A stretch of DNA of 64,000 nt from NCBI GenBank assembly GCA_009712635.1, contig WASS01000014.1, forward strand, positions 1-64,000, in the 5' to 3' direction. Under the pieces are notes generated by a model, which was not told where the DNA came from, searched no databases, and saw only the letters and a program-made list of their open reading frames with translations. A program made the position numbers and the translations under genes. The DNA comes from Hungatella sp. (lineage in GTDB: Bacteria; Bacillota; Clostridia; Lachnospirales; Lachnospiraceae). Of the stretch, positions 16,315-24,586 are shown piece after piece; position 1 is the stretch's first letter, and each line of letters starts with the position of its first letter.

Positions 16315-18816
16315 ATGAAGCTATGTACAAACGTGAATGAAGTAAAGGAGATGGATGGTTATTTTAAAATTATTACCAATTCCATCGAGATCCGGGTACA
16401 GTTTTTAACAGAAACCATTTTAAGAATCCGCGCCGGATTTGACGGTGATTTTGCGGAAGAATCCTACAGTCTGGTTATGACCGCATGGGAGGACCGCATG
16501 GACGGGCTTCTAAAAGGACAGAGAACGCGGGTTGTTCCAGCCACTGCAAGTCTCAGCCAGACCGGGGAACAGGCCATTCTGACCGGGTCCCAGTTAAAGG
16601 TTGTGATTGAAAAAGATCCATTTCGCATCTGCGTTTATGATAAAGAAGGTACTTGCCTTCACTCTGATATTGTAGACCTTGGATATTTAGAGGACAGCAA
16701 TCATCGCCGGATTCACACCAGCGAGATTTCACCCCAGGACTGCTTCTACGGATTTGGGGAAAAGAGCGGACAGTGGAATAAAGCACAGAAATTCCTGTCC
16801 ATGAGCCCCAAGGATGCCATGGGTTATAACCCAAAAGAAACAGATTCCCTATATAAGCACATTCCGTTTTACATTAAGTTAAACCGCAGTTCCAAAAAAG
16901 CAGTGGGATATTTCTATCATAATACTTATGAATGCGATTTTGATATGGGCAGAGAAAAGAGCAATTACTGGAAACCTCACAGCCGGTATCGTACCGACGG
17001 CGGTGATATTGATTTATTCCTGATTGCCGGTCCATCTGTTCGTGAAGTTGTTTCCCGATATACCGATCTTACCGGTAAATCCGCCATGCTTCCCCGGTAT
17101 GCACTTGGATATCTTGGCTCGTCCATGTATTATCCCGAGCTGGAGGCTGACTGTGATGATGCAATCACGGAGTTTATTGACACAACCAAGGAAGAGGATA
17201 TCCCGGTCGATGGTTTCCAGCTTTCCTCCGGTTACACCTCTCAGGACACCGAACAGGGTGTAAAACGCTGTGTATTTACCTGGAATGAAAAACGCTTTAA
17301 AAATCCAAGAGACTTCTTTGCACAGATGAAAAAAAGAGGAATTACCGTATCTCCAAACGTAAAACCTGGTATTCTGCTTTCTCACCCCAATCTGGAACAG
17401 ATGAAAGCAAAAGATATCTTTGTAAAAGACAGCCAGAGCGACGAGCCCGGTATCGGTACCTGGTGGGGCGGCAAGGGAGTTTTTGCTGATTTTACCAAAC
17501 CTGTAACCCGCAGTGTATGGAAAGAAATGTTAAAGGAAAATGTTCTGGAAATGGGAACCTGCTCGGTATGGAACGATAACTGCGAATATGACAGCATGGT
17601 GGACAAAGACTGCCGCTGTGATTTTGAAGGCAAGGGCGGCACCATCGGCCAGCTTAAATCTGTAATGTCCAACATCATGTGCCAGATTACCGATGAGGCC
17701 ATTCATGAAACCTTTGACAACACCAGACCCTTTATTGTATGCCGGTCCGGACACAGCGGAATTCAGCGCTACGCTCAGACCTGGGCTGGCGATAACTTAA
17801 CCTGCTGGGATTCACTAAAATATAACATCGCAACCATACTGGGCATGAGTTTAAGCGGCGTGGCAAATCAGGGCTGTGACATCGGCGGATTTTACGGTAC
17901 ATCTCCGGAAGCAGAGCTGATGGTCCGCTGGATTCAAAACGGTATTTTCCAGCCAAGATTTTCCGTACACTCCGTAAATACGGATAATACGGTAACAGAA
18001 CCCTGGATGTACGGAAATCACACCGGATATATCCGGGATGCCATCAAGTTCCGCTACAGACTGATCCCTTACCTGTACTCTCTTATGGAACGTGCCCACG
18101 AAACCGGATTACCTATTATGGAACCCATGTGCAGCGCATTCCAGAATGACCCTGCCTGTTATGAAGAGGGCATTGATTTTATGATCGGAGATTCTCTTCT
18201 GGTAGCAAATATAGTGGAAAAAGGTGCTCTTACAAGAATCGTCTACCTGCCCGAGGGGGAGACATTCTATGATTTCTATACCAGAGAAAGATTGGAGGGC
18301 GGACAAACCCTTGAGTTCCCGGTAACAATGGCAAGTATCCCGCTCTTTGTACGGGAAGGTGCAATCATTCCTATGGCAGCCAACCAGATGAATAACTTAA
18401 CCACCGAATCTGTTACCGGTATCCATCTGCTTCTTGCTGCCGGCAAAGATAATTCCTTTACACTCTACGAGGATGACGGCACTACATTAAATTATCAGAA
18501 CGGAGAATATTTAAAGACCGAAATTATAATGACTTCTGGTGAACAGACCGTTTTGGAATTTAAGCAGGAAGGCAGCTATCAGACTACGGTTGAAAGCATT
18601 TATTTAGATGTAATCCGCAGAGACAAGGCACCATTCTGGATTACATTAGACGGCGAAGAACTGCCTCATTTCCTGTATCGGAAAAAATTCGAAGCAGCAG
18701 AATACGGCTGGTATTACAGCCAGACACTGAAGTCCGTTCAGATTAAATATCCAAATCCTAAAAAAGACTGCAGACTTGTGATTTCATTCCAGCAGTTTGA
18801 TATGATCGGAATGTAA
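16315..18816 (+). CDS. Glycoside hydrolase family 31 (alpha-glucosidase/alpha-xylosidase-type)
   Basis: Retaining alpha-glycosidase of 833 residues without a signal peptide, so it should act on imported oligosaccharides. It has an N-terminal beta-sandwich, then a (beta/alpha)8 barrel. The predicted nucleophile is D421 in VWNDNCEYD and the acid/base D493 in WAGDNLTCW. The C-terminal beta domains contain YEDDGTTLNYQNGEY. The WNDNxE nucleophile motif is closer to alpha-glucosidase-like members than to YicI-type alpha-xylosidases, but exact specificity cannot be assigned. GGAG lies 10 bases before the ATG. Expression is probably under the AraC regulator downstream. Confidence 0.87.
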   Translation: MKLCTNVNEVKEMDGYFKIITNSIEIRVQFLTETILRIRAGFDGDFAEESYSLVMTAWEDRMDGLLKGQRTRVVPATASLSQTGEQAILTGSQLKVVIEKDPFRICVYDKEGTCLHSDIVDLGYLEDSNHRRIHTSEISPQDCFYGFGEKSGQWNKAQKFLSMSPKDAMGYNPKETDSLYKHIPFYIKLNRSSKKAVGYFYHNTYECDFDMGREKSNYWKPHSRYRTDGGDIDLFLIAGPSVREVVSRYTDLTGKSAMLPRYALGYLGSSMYYPELEADCDDAITEFIDTTKEEDIPVDGFQLSSGYTSQDTEQGVKRCVFTWNEKRFKNPRDFFAQMKKRGITVSPNVKPGILLSHPNLEQMKAKDIFVKDSQSDEPGIGTWWGGKGVFADFTKPVTRSVWKEMLKENVLEMGTCSVWNDNCEYDSMVDKDCRCDFEGKGGTIGQLKSVMSNIMCQITDEAIHETFDNTRPFIVCRSGHSGIQRYAQTWAGDNLTCWDSLKYNIATILGMSLSGVANQGCDIGGFYGTSPEAELMVRWIQNGIFQPRFSVHSVNTDNTVTEPWMYGNHTGYIRDAIKFRYRLIPYLYSLMERAHETGLPIMEPMCSAFQNDPACYEEGIDFMIGDSLLVANIVEKGALTRIVYLPEGETFYDFYTRERLEGGQTLEFPVTMASIPLFVREGAIIPMAANQMNNLTTESVTGIHLLLAAGKDNSFTLYEDDGTTLNYQNGEYLKTEIIMTSGEQTVLEFKQEGSYQTTVESIYLDVIRRDKAPFWITLDGEELPHFLYRKKFEAAEYGWYYSQTLKSVQIKYPNPKKDCRLVISFQQFDMIGM

Positions 18817-18822
18817 TAAAAC

Positions 18823-18961
18823 CAAAAAGCCCGTCCCTGTCATGCGGTTACAGGGGCGGGTTTTTTGTAGGAGTCATGATCCCTCACGGGTCAATGAAGG
18901 ATAATCTCAGAGGGTTAGTCTGATGTATAGAATATTCACATGTAGTTAGTTATTGCTAACT
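18823..18961 (-). ncRNA. Candidate small RNA, copy 2 (unrecognised family)
   Basis: Predicted transcript of about 139 nt, the second copy of the element at 15047-15184 and on the same strand. The 5' hairpin is TAGTTAG-CAATAA-CTAACTA. The conserved core includes AUGU/ACAU, CAGA/TCTG and GACCC-GTGA-GGGATC stems. The 3' terminator has stem CCCGTCCCTGT/ACAGGGGCGGG with one T-G pair, the same CATGCGGT loop as copy 1, and a five-T tail. It ends seven bases past the GH31 stop, so the hairpin could also terminate GH31 mRNA from the other side. Core identity with changed but still paired stem bases suggests selection on RNA structure. Confidence 0.7.
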
Positions 18962-18967
18962 AAGTTC

Positions 18968-18996
18968 ATGATATCACATGCACTAAGAAAAAGCAA
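18968..18996 (-). promoter_or_regulatory. Promoter of small RNA copy 2
   Basis: Minus strand TTGCTT (18991-18996), 17-base spacer ending TGTGA, then TATCAT (18968-18973). Spacing and the bases before the -10 match those of copy 1. Confidence 0.65.
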
Positions 18997-19032
18997 GAAT
19001 ATTTACTGATATCATTTCTCATTAATCCTATA

Positions 19033-19061
19033 TTGATATCCGGTCATTAAAACGTTATAAT
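19033..19061 (+). promoter_or_regulatory. Sigma-A promoter of the AraC gene
   Basis: TTGATA (19033-19038), 17-base spacer, perfect TATAAT (19056-19061), about 30 bases before the coding start. Confidence 0.75.
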
Positions 19062-19091
19062 GAAGCCAGTTATACCCATGGAGGTACGATC

Positions 19092-19922
19092 TTGATTGAT
19101 ACAGCAAGTTTTATTATGGCAGGAGGCCAGATGATCGCCAGTGAGCGAATTCAGGGCGTGAACGATAATATGGCCAAATCCCATTATCACGAATATTTTG
19201 AATTATATTATCTGGAATACGGAAAACGATATCATATGGTGAACGATAATATTTATTCCTTAAACTCAGGGGAATTTATTATCTTTCCTCCCTACTCCAT
19301 GCACCACTCCTATGGAGATAATGACGTGCCCTTCAAACGGGTTCTGGTCTATTTTTCCCCAGAAACAGTTATTGTGCCGGAAGTTCTCCACACCCTCAGC
19401 CAGTCTGCCGGAGTATACCGGTTTGATACAAAGGCCAGCCAATCCGTTCATCTTCTGTTAAATGATATTTTAAAAGAACAGTGCGATGGGGAAGGGTTTC
19501 ATTCTGATGCCATGAAGATGCTGCTCAATCTTCTTTTAATTAAAATCGCCAGAAGATCGGATGAAAAAGCAGCCCCGGAAAACCGGAGCCGCATTACGGA
19601 AATTCTTCACTACCTTCACAGCCATTCTTCAGAAAACATCACTCTGGAGGATCTGGCCTCCCGCTTTTATTTAAGCCCTTATTACTTATGCCGGGAGTTT
19701 AAGCGCTACACCAACAGCACCATAATCCAGTATATCAATAACATCCGCATTATCCATGCTCAAAGGCTTTTTATGGAGACAAACCGGACAATCACAGATA
19801 TCAGCAAAGAGGTGGGATTTTCCAATGTAACCCATTTTAACCGTGTATTTAAGTCCATAATCGGCATGTCACCTTCTAAAAACCGAAAACAGTATGCTGA
19901 TCAGAAAAAAACAGGGCAATGA
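19092..19922 (+). CDS. AraC-family transcriptional regulator with cupin sensor domain
   Basis: A 276-residue regulator. The N-terminal half is an AraC-type cupin (HEYFELYYLEYGKRYHMV), presumed to bind a sugar. The C-terminal hundred residues hold two helix-turn-helix motifs (LEDLASRFYLSPYYLCREFKRYT and ITDISKEVGFSNVTHFNRVFKSIIGMSP). The start is TTG at 19092, supported by GGAGG seven bases upstream; no ATG lies at a suitable distance. It follows the GH31 gene and is the obvious candidate to bind the paired 18-bp sites between GH31 and the esterase. Confidence 0.88.
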   Translation: MIDTASFIMAGGQMIASERIQGVNDNMAKSHYHEYFELYYLEYGKRYHMVNDNIYSLNSGEFIIFPPYSMHHSYGDNDVPFKRVLVYFSPETVIVPEVLHTLSQSAGVYRFDTKASQSVHLLLNDILKEQCDGEGFHSDAMKMLLNLLLIKIARRSDEKAAPENRSRITEILHYLHSHSSENITLEDLASRFYLSPYYLCREFKRYTNSTIIQYINNIRIIHAQRLFMETNRTITDISKEVGFSNVTHFNRVFKSIIGMSPSKNRKQYADQKKTGQ

Positions 19923-19931
19923 GAAGAGTCC

Positions 19932-20927
19932 TTAACGTACCTCTTCCCAGAAACTCACGGCGTCTGCCAGCCAGCCATCAAGCTCCGTCCCGTTTCCAAG
20001 ACCGAAGCTGTGTCCGCCATGCTCCATAAACCGCACTCTGTGAGGGACATCTAAGCGCTTTAGCTGTTCTTCCATTAAGTAGCTGGCTTCAATATTAACC
20101 ACTGGATCATCCTTGCTGTGAACCAGATAGCAGGGAGGATAATTCTGATCCATAAGGTATTCCACACTGTACTCCGCCAGCCCTTCTTTTGTAAAATTCT
20201 CCCCTCCGATCCGTTCTAAATACTTCACGGCTGCTGCCCGCTCGGAATCAGAAGCCCGCTCCATATCCTTTAAAAACTGAACCGTTGAGATGCTGGGGTA
20301 ACCGAGAAACAAGGCACCCGGTTTCTGAATGTCATAGGCCGCATATCCCTTCTCTTTCGTTCCCCATAAAGCTGCCAGATGGCCTCCTGCGGAAAACCCC
20401 GCCACTGCATAGCCTTCCATTCTGATTTGAAACTTGTCCCCATTGGCATCAAGAAATTTAAGAGCCGCCGCTGTATCCTCCATAGGTTTGGGAAGAAGGT
20501 TCTTCTGACCTGTCCGGTAAATTAAGATAAATGCAGTATACCCCATTCGGTTTAACTGCTCGGCAATGGGATAGCCTTCAACCAGTACCCATTCCCTTGC
20601 ATACCCCCCGCCCGGACACACAAGCACAAAAGGCTTATCCGGGTCTCCGGGCATATGAATCAGTTTCACCTGCTCCTTATCCGGCTCTTTTTCCCATTCC
20701 TCTTTTGGATAAACATCGTAGATTACCTGGCTGTTTTCATCCATTACCTCATAAATCCGCTTTATCGCAGGCAGTAGCCCGCACCGTTCATTTCCATAAT
20801 CACCAATTCTGCGCTTCCATACATCCTCTGTCATATGAGTGAAAAAATAATCAGAAAACTGGGAAAGCTCCTTTTTTGTGCAAAGTTCTTCAATGGTTGT
20901 ATCAACAGAAACCGACTCAAACATCAT
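19932..20927 (-). CDS. Alpha/beta hydrolase, probable carbohydrate acetyl-esterase-like
   Basis: A 331-residue cytoplasmic hydrolase. The oxyanion strand VCPGGGYAREW, nucleophile S179 in AGFSAGGHLA, acid in SKDDPVV and histidine in HGGHSFGLG form a complete triad. The architecture resembles bacterial BD-FAE/AXE-like acetyl- or feruloyl-esterases. A longer frame begins inside the MATE stop region at 20951, but AGGAG is placed for the ATG at 20927. It lies 13 bases after the MATE gene and is convergent with the AraC gene, with nine bases between stops. It may be the second deacylating enzyme of this sugar locus. Confidence 0.78.
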   Translation of the reverse strand: MMFESVSVDTTIEELCTKKELSQFSDYFFTHMTEDVWKRRIGDYGNERCGLLPAIKRIYEVMDENSQVIYDVYPKEEWEKEPDKEQVKLIHMPGDPDKPFVLVCPGGGYAREWVLVEGYPIAEQLNRMGYTAFILIYRTGQKNLLPKPMEDTAAALKFLDANGDKFQIRMEGYAVAGFSAGGHLAALWGTKEKGYAAYDIQKPGALFLGYPSISTVQFLKDMERASDSERAAAVKYLERIGGENFTKEGLAEYSVEYLMDQNYPPCYLVHSKDDPVVNIEASYLMEEQLKRLDVPHRVRFMEHGGHSFGLGNGTELDGWLADAVSFWEEVR

Positions 20928-20940
20928 ACCTTCTCCTCTC

Positions 20941-22329
20941 TTATGCCTCATGATCCAGAACGATATTCTGAATCCATACCCCTTTCTTTACCAGAACAAA
21001 ACCGATGATACATTTAATAATATCTACCATCTGACACATAAAATAAAGCGGAACAATGGGGATCTGGGTGTATCGGCTCAGCAGATACGCTGCCGGTATA
21101 CTTGCCACCCACATAAACACACTGTCAAAGAAAAAGGTTACAACCGTCTTTCCTCCGGAACGCAGTGTAAAATAAGATACATTCATAAAGGCATTCATCG
21201 GCATAATAAAGGCCAGAATCCGGATAAACTGAACTGCCAAGTGCTTCACTTCATCGGTTGTATTGTAAATCATTGGGAACAGAGGTGCTACAATTGCCAG
21301 GATTGTACCCATTACAGCACAGGAGGCAACGGAGAACACGATCAGCTTGGTATCTGTCTCTCTGGCTTCCTCCATCTTTCCGGCACCCAGGAGCTGACCT
21401 ACAATAATGGAAACAGACACTCCAAGAGCCAGATAAACCACATTAAACACATTGCCAATGGTGTTGGAGATATTTAATCCTGCCACAGCAGTCAGTCCCC
21501 TGACAGAGTAGCATTGCATTAACATTGCCACTCCGCTTGCCCACAAAGCTTCGTTTACAATTAAAGGCGTACCCTTCACAAAGATTTTACCGACCAGGCT
21601 CGCTGGTATATGCATGCTCTTATATGCATCCTCAATAAATGGAAAGCGATTCTTATGCTTATGGGTCCAGACTATTACAATCATAGTCTCGATATACCTT
21701 GCGACAACAGTGGCAATTCCTGCGCCCACCACGCCAAGAACCGGTGCTCCGAATTTACCAAAGATAAGAATATAGTTAAGGACCAGATTAACCAGCACTG
21801 CAACGATTCCTGCCTTCATGGGAATTACGGTTTCCCCGCACTCACGAAGGGTACTGGTATATGCCTGCTCAATGGCAAAGGGCAGGAGCCCAGCCATCAT
21901 AACAAGCATGTATTTGCGGCCATTGGTAAGAGCAATAGTAAGATCTCCGCCGCTTTCTTCTCCATGAAGGTACATGTAAATCAAGTTCTCTCCGTAAAAA
22001 TAGAATATGACGGCTGCCGCAGCTGCCAGGAACAGACAGAATAAAAATTTAAACCGGAAGGTGTGTCTTACTCCGTCATGCTTTCCACAGCCATAAAACT
22101 GGGCTCCAAATATACCTGCACCTGAGACGATGCCGAACACACTGACATTAAAAACAAATATCAGCTGGTTTACAATCGCAACTCCGGACATCTCCCCGGT
22201 ACCCACCATTCCCACCATGATGTTATCGAGAAGACTGACAAAGTTAGTGATTCCGTTCTGGATCATAATGGGAATCGCAATGGCCAGTACCATTTTATAA
22301 AACGCTTTGTTTCCTATAAATTTTTTCAT
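20941..22329 (-). CDS. MATE family efflux transporter
   Basis: Membrane antiporter of 462 residues with about 12 hydrophobic helices in two repeats. It begins MKKFIGNKAFYKMVLAIAIPIMIQNGITNFVSLLDNIMVG, where the Q-N-x-x-N-x-x-D pattern is typical of MATE proteins of the DinF/NorM group. It exports cationic drugs or metabolites using a sodium or proton gradient. Its own ribosome binding site is weak (GGAAAAAAGT). A good GGAGG lies 30 bases upstream, ahead of a possible eight-codon leader whose stop overlaps the ATG. It shares a transcript with the downstream hydrolase. Confidence 0.9.
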   Translation of the reverse strand: MKKFIGNKAFYKMVLAIAIPIMIQNGITNFVSLLDNIMVGMVGTGEMSGVAIVNQLIFVFNVSVFGIVSGAGIFGAQFYGCGKHDGVRHTFRFKFLFCLFLAAAAAVIFYFYGENLIYMYLHGEESGGDLTIALTNGRKYMLVMMAGLLPFAIEQAYTSTLRECGETVIPMKAGIVAVLVNLVLNYILIFGKFGAPVLGVVGAGIATVVARYIETMIVIVWTHKHKNRFPFIEDAYKSMHIPASLVGKIFVKGTPLIVNEALWASGVAMLMQCYSVRGLTAVAGLNISNTIGNVFNVVYLALGVSVSIIVGQLLGAGKMEEARETDTKLIVFSVASCAVMGTILAIVAPLFPMIYNTTDEVKHLAVQFIRILAFIMPMNAFMNVSYFTLRSGGKTVVTFFFDSVFMWVASIPAAYLLSRYTQIPIVPLYFMCQMVDIIKCIIGFVLVKKGVWIQNIVLDHEA

Positions 22330-22417
22330 ACTTTTTTCCAGTAAAAGCGCACTTTTTCTGTATTACCTCCGTTTTTGCCAGATTGATTATCTGTTTATAA
22401 AAAAACAGTCTTCCTCG

Positions 22418-22446
22418 ATTATAATCAATCAAAGAACCAAACGCAA
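22418..22446 (-). promoter_or_regulatory. Predicted promoter of the MATE-hydrolase operon
   Basis: Minus strand TTGCGT (22441-22446), 17-base spacer, perfect TATAAT (22418-22423). Confidence 0.6.
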
Positions 22447-22457
22447 GTACAATACTG

Positions 22458-22501
22458 AAAGAAAAAAGAAGCCGTGGGAATCATAAACTCCCTCCGGCTT
22501 C
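22458..22501 (-). terminator. Terminator of the ytf-type ABC operon
   Basis: Minus strand: GAAGCCG-GA-GGGA pairs with TCCC-A-CGGCTTC around an 11-base loop and is followed by TTTTTT. It lies 12 bases past the last permease gene. Confidence 0.88.
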
Positions 22502-22513
22502 CAATCAATCTGT

Positions 22514-23530
22514 TTAATGTTTTTCCTTTGCCTTTGCAAACAGGCTCTGAAGAATAATAAAGAATGCAAGCAGCGCTGCAATTGTTATCTTGGTCCACCA
22601 GGAAGAAAGCGTCCCCTGGAATGTAATAAAGGTTTCAATGGTACCCTTAATTAAAACTCCAAACAGGCTTCCAAACACGTTGCCTACCCCTCCGGTAAGC
22701 AGGGTTCCTCCAATTACTGCTGAGGCGATGGCTTCCATTTCAAAGCCCTTTGCCTGTTCAACAAAGCCGGCGCAGGTATTCAATGCGAATAAGAAACCGC
22801 CCAAAGAACATAAGAAACCATTGATCACATATACAAGCAGCTTGGTCCGCCTGACATTTAATCCCATCATCAGCGCTGACTGTTCGTTTCCGCCCACCGC
22901 ATAAATAGTTCTTCCAAACTTGGTGAATTTTAAAAGAACAAATATACCGATCAGGACAATCAGTGCAATAATTACACTGGGATAAATAAATGAATAATTC
23001 ACCACACCTTTTTTGTTTACGGTACCGCCTAAAAAGGTTAGGTTGATTTTGCTCTTTGCCCATTTTAAAAACATCTCATTTTTAATACTGATCATTTCCT
23101 GACTGATAATTGCGGTCATACCTCTGGCAAAGAACATTCCCGCCAGGGTAACAATAAAGGGCTGGATCTTTAGATATGCAATTAAAAATCCCTGTACCAG
23201 ACCAAATACAATGCCCATAATCAGAACAATTACAAGAGCAGGAACAGCTCCCATTCCCTTAATTTCCATCATCCATGCAAGCATCATGCAGGTCAGGGCT
23301 ACAATGGAACCAACCGAAATATCAATTCCACCGGTTATCATAACCATTGTCATACCCGCTGCAATTACGATCAGACCGGCGTTGGAAATAAACAGGTTTA
23401 AAAATACCTGAGGCTTTGCAAACCCTTTGCTTTTGAATATGATCAGACCGGCTGCATACATCACCAAAAAGAGAAGGATGGTGATAATCAGTAAAAATAC
23501 CTTTCCATCAATTTTTTCTCTCTTCTTCAT
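22514..23530 (-). CDS. yjfF: Sugar ABC transporter permease (YjfF-like)
   Basis: BPD_transp_2-type membrane permease of 338 residues with 8-10 helices. Typical segments are AAGMTMVMITGGIDISVGSIVAL, RGMTAIISQEM and AIASAVIGGTLLTGGVGNVFGSLFG. It pairs with the preceding permease in a galactofuranose/ribose-type importer. Gene order (binding protein, double ATPase, two permeases) equals ytfQ-ytfR-ytfT-yjfF of E. coli. The start codon follows directly after the stop of the upstream permease. Confidence 0.87.
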   Translation of the reverse strand: MKKREKIDGKVFLLIITILLFLVMYAAGLIIFKSKGFAKPQVFLNLFISNAGLIVIAAGMTMVMITGGIDISVGSIVALTCMMLAWMMEIKGMGAVPALVIVLIMGIVFGLVQGFLIAYLKIQPFIVTLAGMFFARGMTAIISQEMISIKNEMFLKWAKSKINLTFLGGTVNKKGVVNYSFIYPSVIIALIVLIGIFVLLKFTKFGRTIYAVGGNEQSALMMGLNVRRTKLLVYVINGFLCSLGGFLFALNTCAGFVEQAKGFEMEAIASAVIGGTLLTGGVGNVFGSLFGVLIKGTIETFITFQGTLSSWWTKITIAALLAFFIILQSLFAKAKEKH

Positions 23531-24586
23531 TTATGCCACCTTCTTTCCTGACTTAACGTTCGTCTGCAGTTTACTCACCATACGCTTTAACTCGGTTGAC
23601 TGTAACGCCACAATTACAACAACTACAATCGCTTTATATACCGGAATCTGGTCTGGAGAAACACCCATGGCATAAAGGGTGGTGCTCAGCGCCTGAATGG
23701 TGTAAGCTCCGATGACACTTCCTAACAGTGAAAATTTTCCGCCTGCAAGGCTGTTTCCTCCAAGTGCCACTGCAAGAATGGCATCTAATTCCAGATTCAG
23801 TCCAATGTTGTTGGCATCGGCAGAATAGATTCTGGAAGAGGCCACAAGTCCGGATATACCGGCGCAGAGACCGCAGAAAACATAAGAAAGGAAAATAATC
23901 ATTGCAGACTTAATTCCCATCAGCTTGGAAGCCTTCGCATTAATCCCCACAGTCTGAATATAAAGTCCCAATGTCGTCTTCTTTAACAGAACATAGGTGA
24001 GCAGAACCACGATCAGAGCCACAAACACGGGAGTGGGAATGGGGATGCCTGGAATGCTGGATCCCAGCATCTTATAGGATTCCACACGGATATAGGTGAT
24101 CTGGCCTTTTGTAATCAGCTGTGCAATTCCTCGTCCTGCGGTAAATAAAATCAAAGTTGCCACCATGGGCTGAATCTTAAGCTTTGCAACAAGGAAACCA
24201 TTAAAGCAGCCGCATAAGATTCCTGCAAGAATAGCAGCCAGTACCCCCAGAATATAAGGATTCACAAACTCATTTACAGACTGCTGGCCTCCTGAAAGAA
24301 TGAAGCAGCACACCGCTCCCGCTACAGACATGACAGCCCCCACTGAGATATCTGTACCACCTGAGGCAGCAACTACCAATGTCATTCCAACAGCCAGAAT
24401 AACCAGATCGCTGGCACGGTTAATTACGTCAATAATATATCCATAGAGAACGCCGTTTTTAATCGTTACCTCAAAAAAGCCGGGAGTCTTAATCAAATTG
24501 GAAAACAGAACAAGCACCAGACAGAAGAGGGGCAGAAACAAGCGGTATCCTGTCAGTCTTTTTATAAATGCCTTTCCCTTATTCAT
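23531..24586 (-). CDS. ytfT: Sugar ABC transporter permease (YtfT-like)
   Basis: Permease of 351 residues, counting from the ATG at 24586 with GGAGGTGG in front. A TTG six codons upstream is less likely. It shows AVGMTLVVAASGGTDISVGAVMSVAGA, GLVASSRIYSADANNIGLNLELDAILAVALGGNSLAGGKF and about eight to ten helices. The GGTDISVGA signature is typical of the YtfT branch of the ribose/galactofuranose permeases. Its start overlaps the ATPase stop by eight bases. Confidence 0.87.
   Translation of the reverse strand: MNKGKAFIKRLTGYRLFLPLFCLVLVLFSNLIKTPGFFEVTIKNGVLYGYIIDVINRASDLVILAVGMTLVVAASGGTDISVGAVMSVAGAVCCFILSGGQQSVNEFVNPYILGVLAAILAGILCGCFNGFLVAKLKIQPMVATLILFTAGRGIAQLITKGQITYIRVESYKMLGSSIPGIPIPTPVFVALIVVLLTYVLLKKTTLGLYIQTVGINAKASKLMGIKSAMIIFLSYVFCGLCAGISGLVASSRIYSADANNIGLNLELDAILAVALGGNSLAGGKFSLLGSVIGAYTIQALSTTLYAMGVSPDQIPVYKAIVVVVIVALQSTELKRMVSKLQTNVKSGKKVA

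Noticed and set aside
20878-21477. 199-codon open frame on the plus strand across the hydrolase and MATE genes
   Set aside because: It is antisense to MATE, has no recognisable motifs, and is rich in Asn, His and Cys as expected for a reverse-frame shadow.
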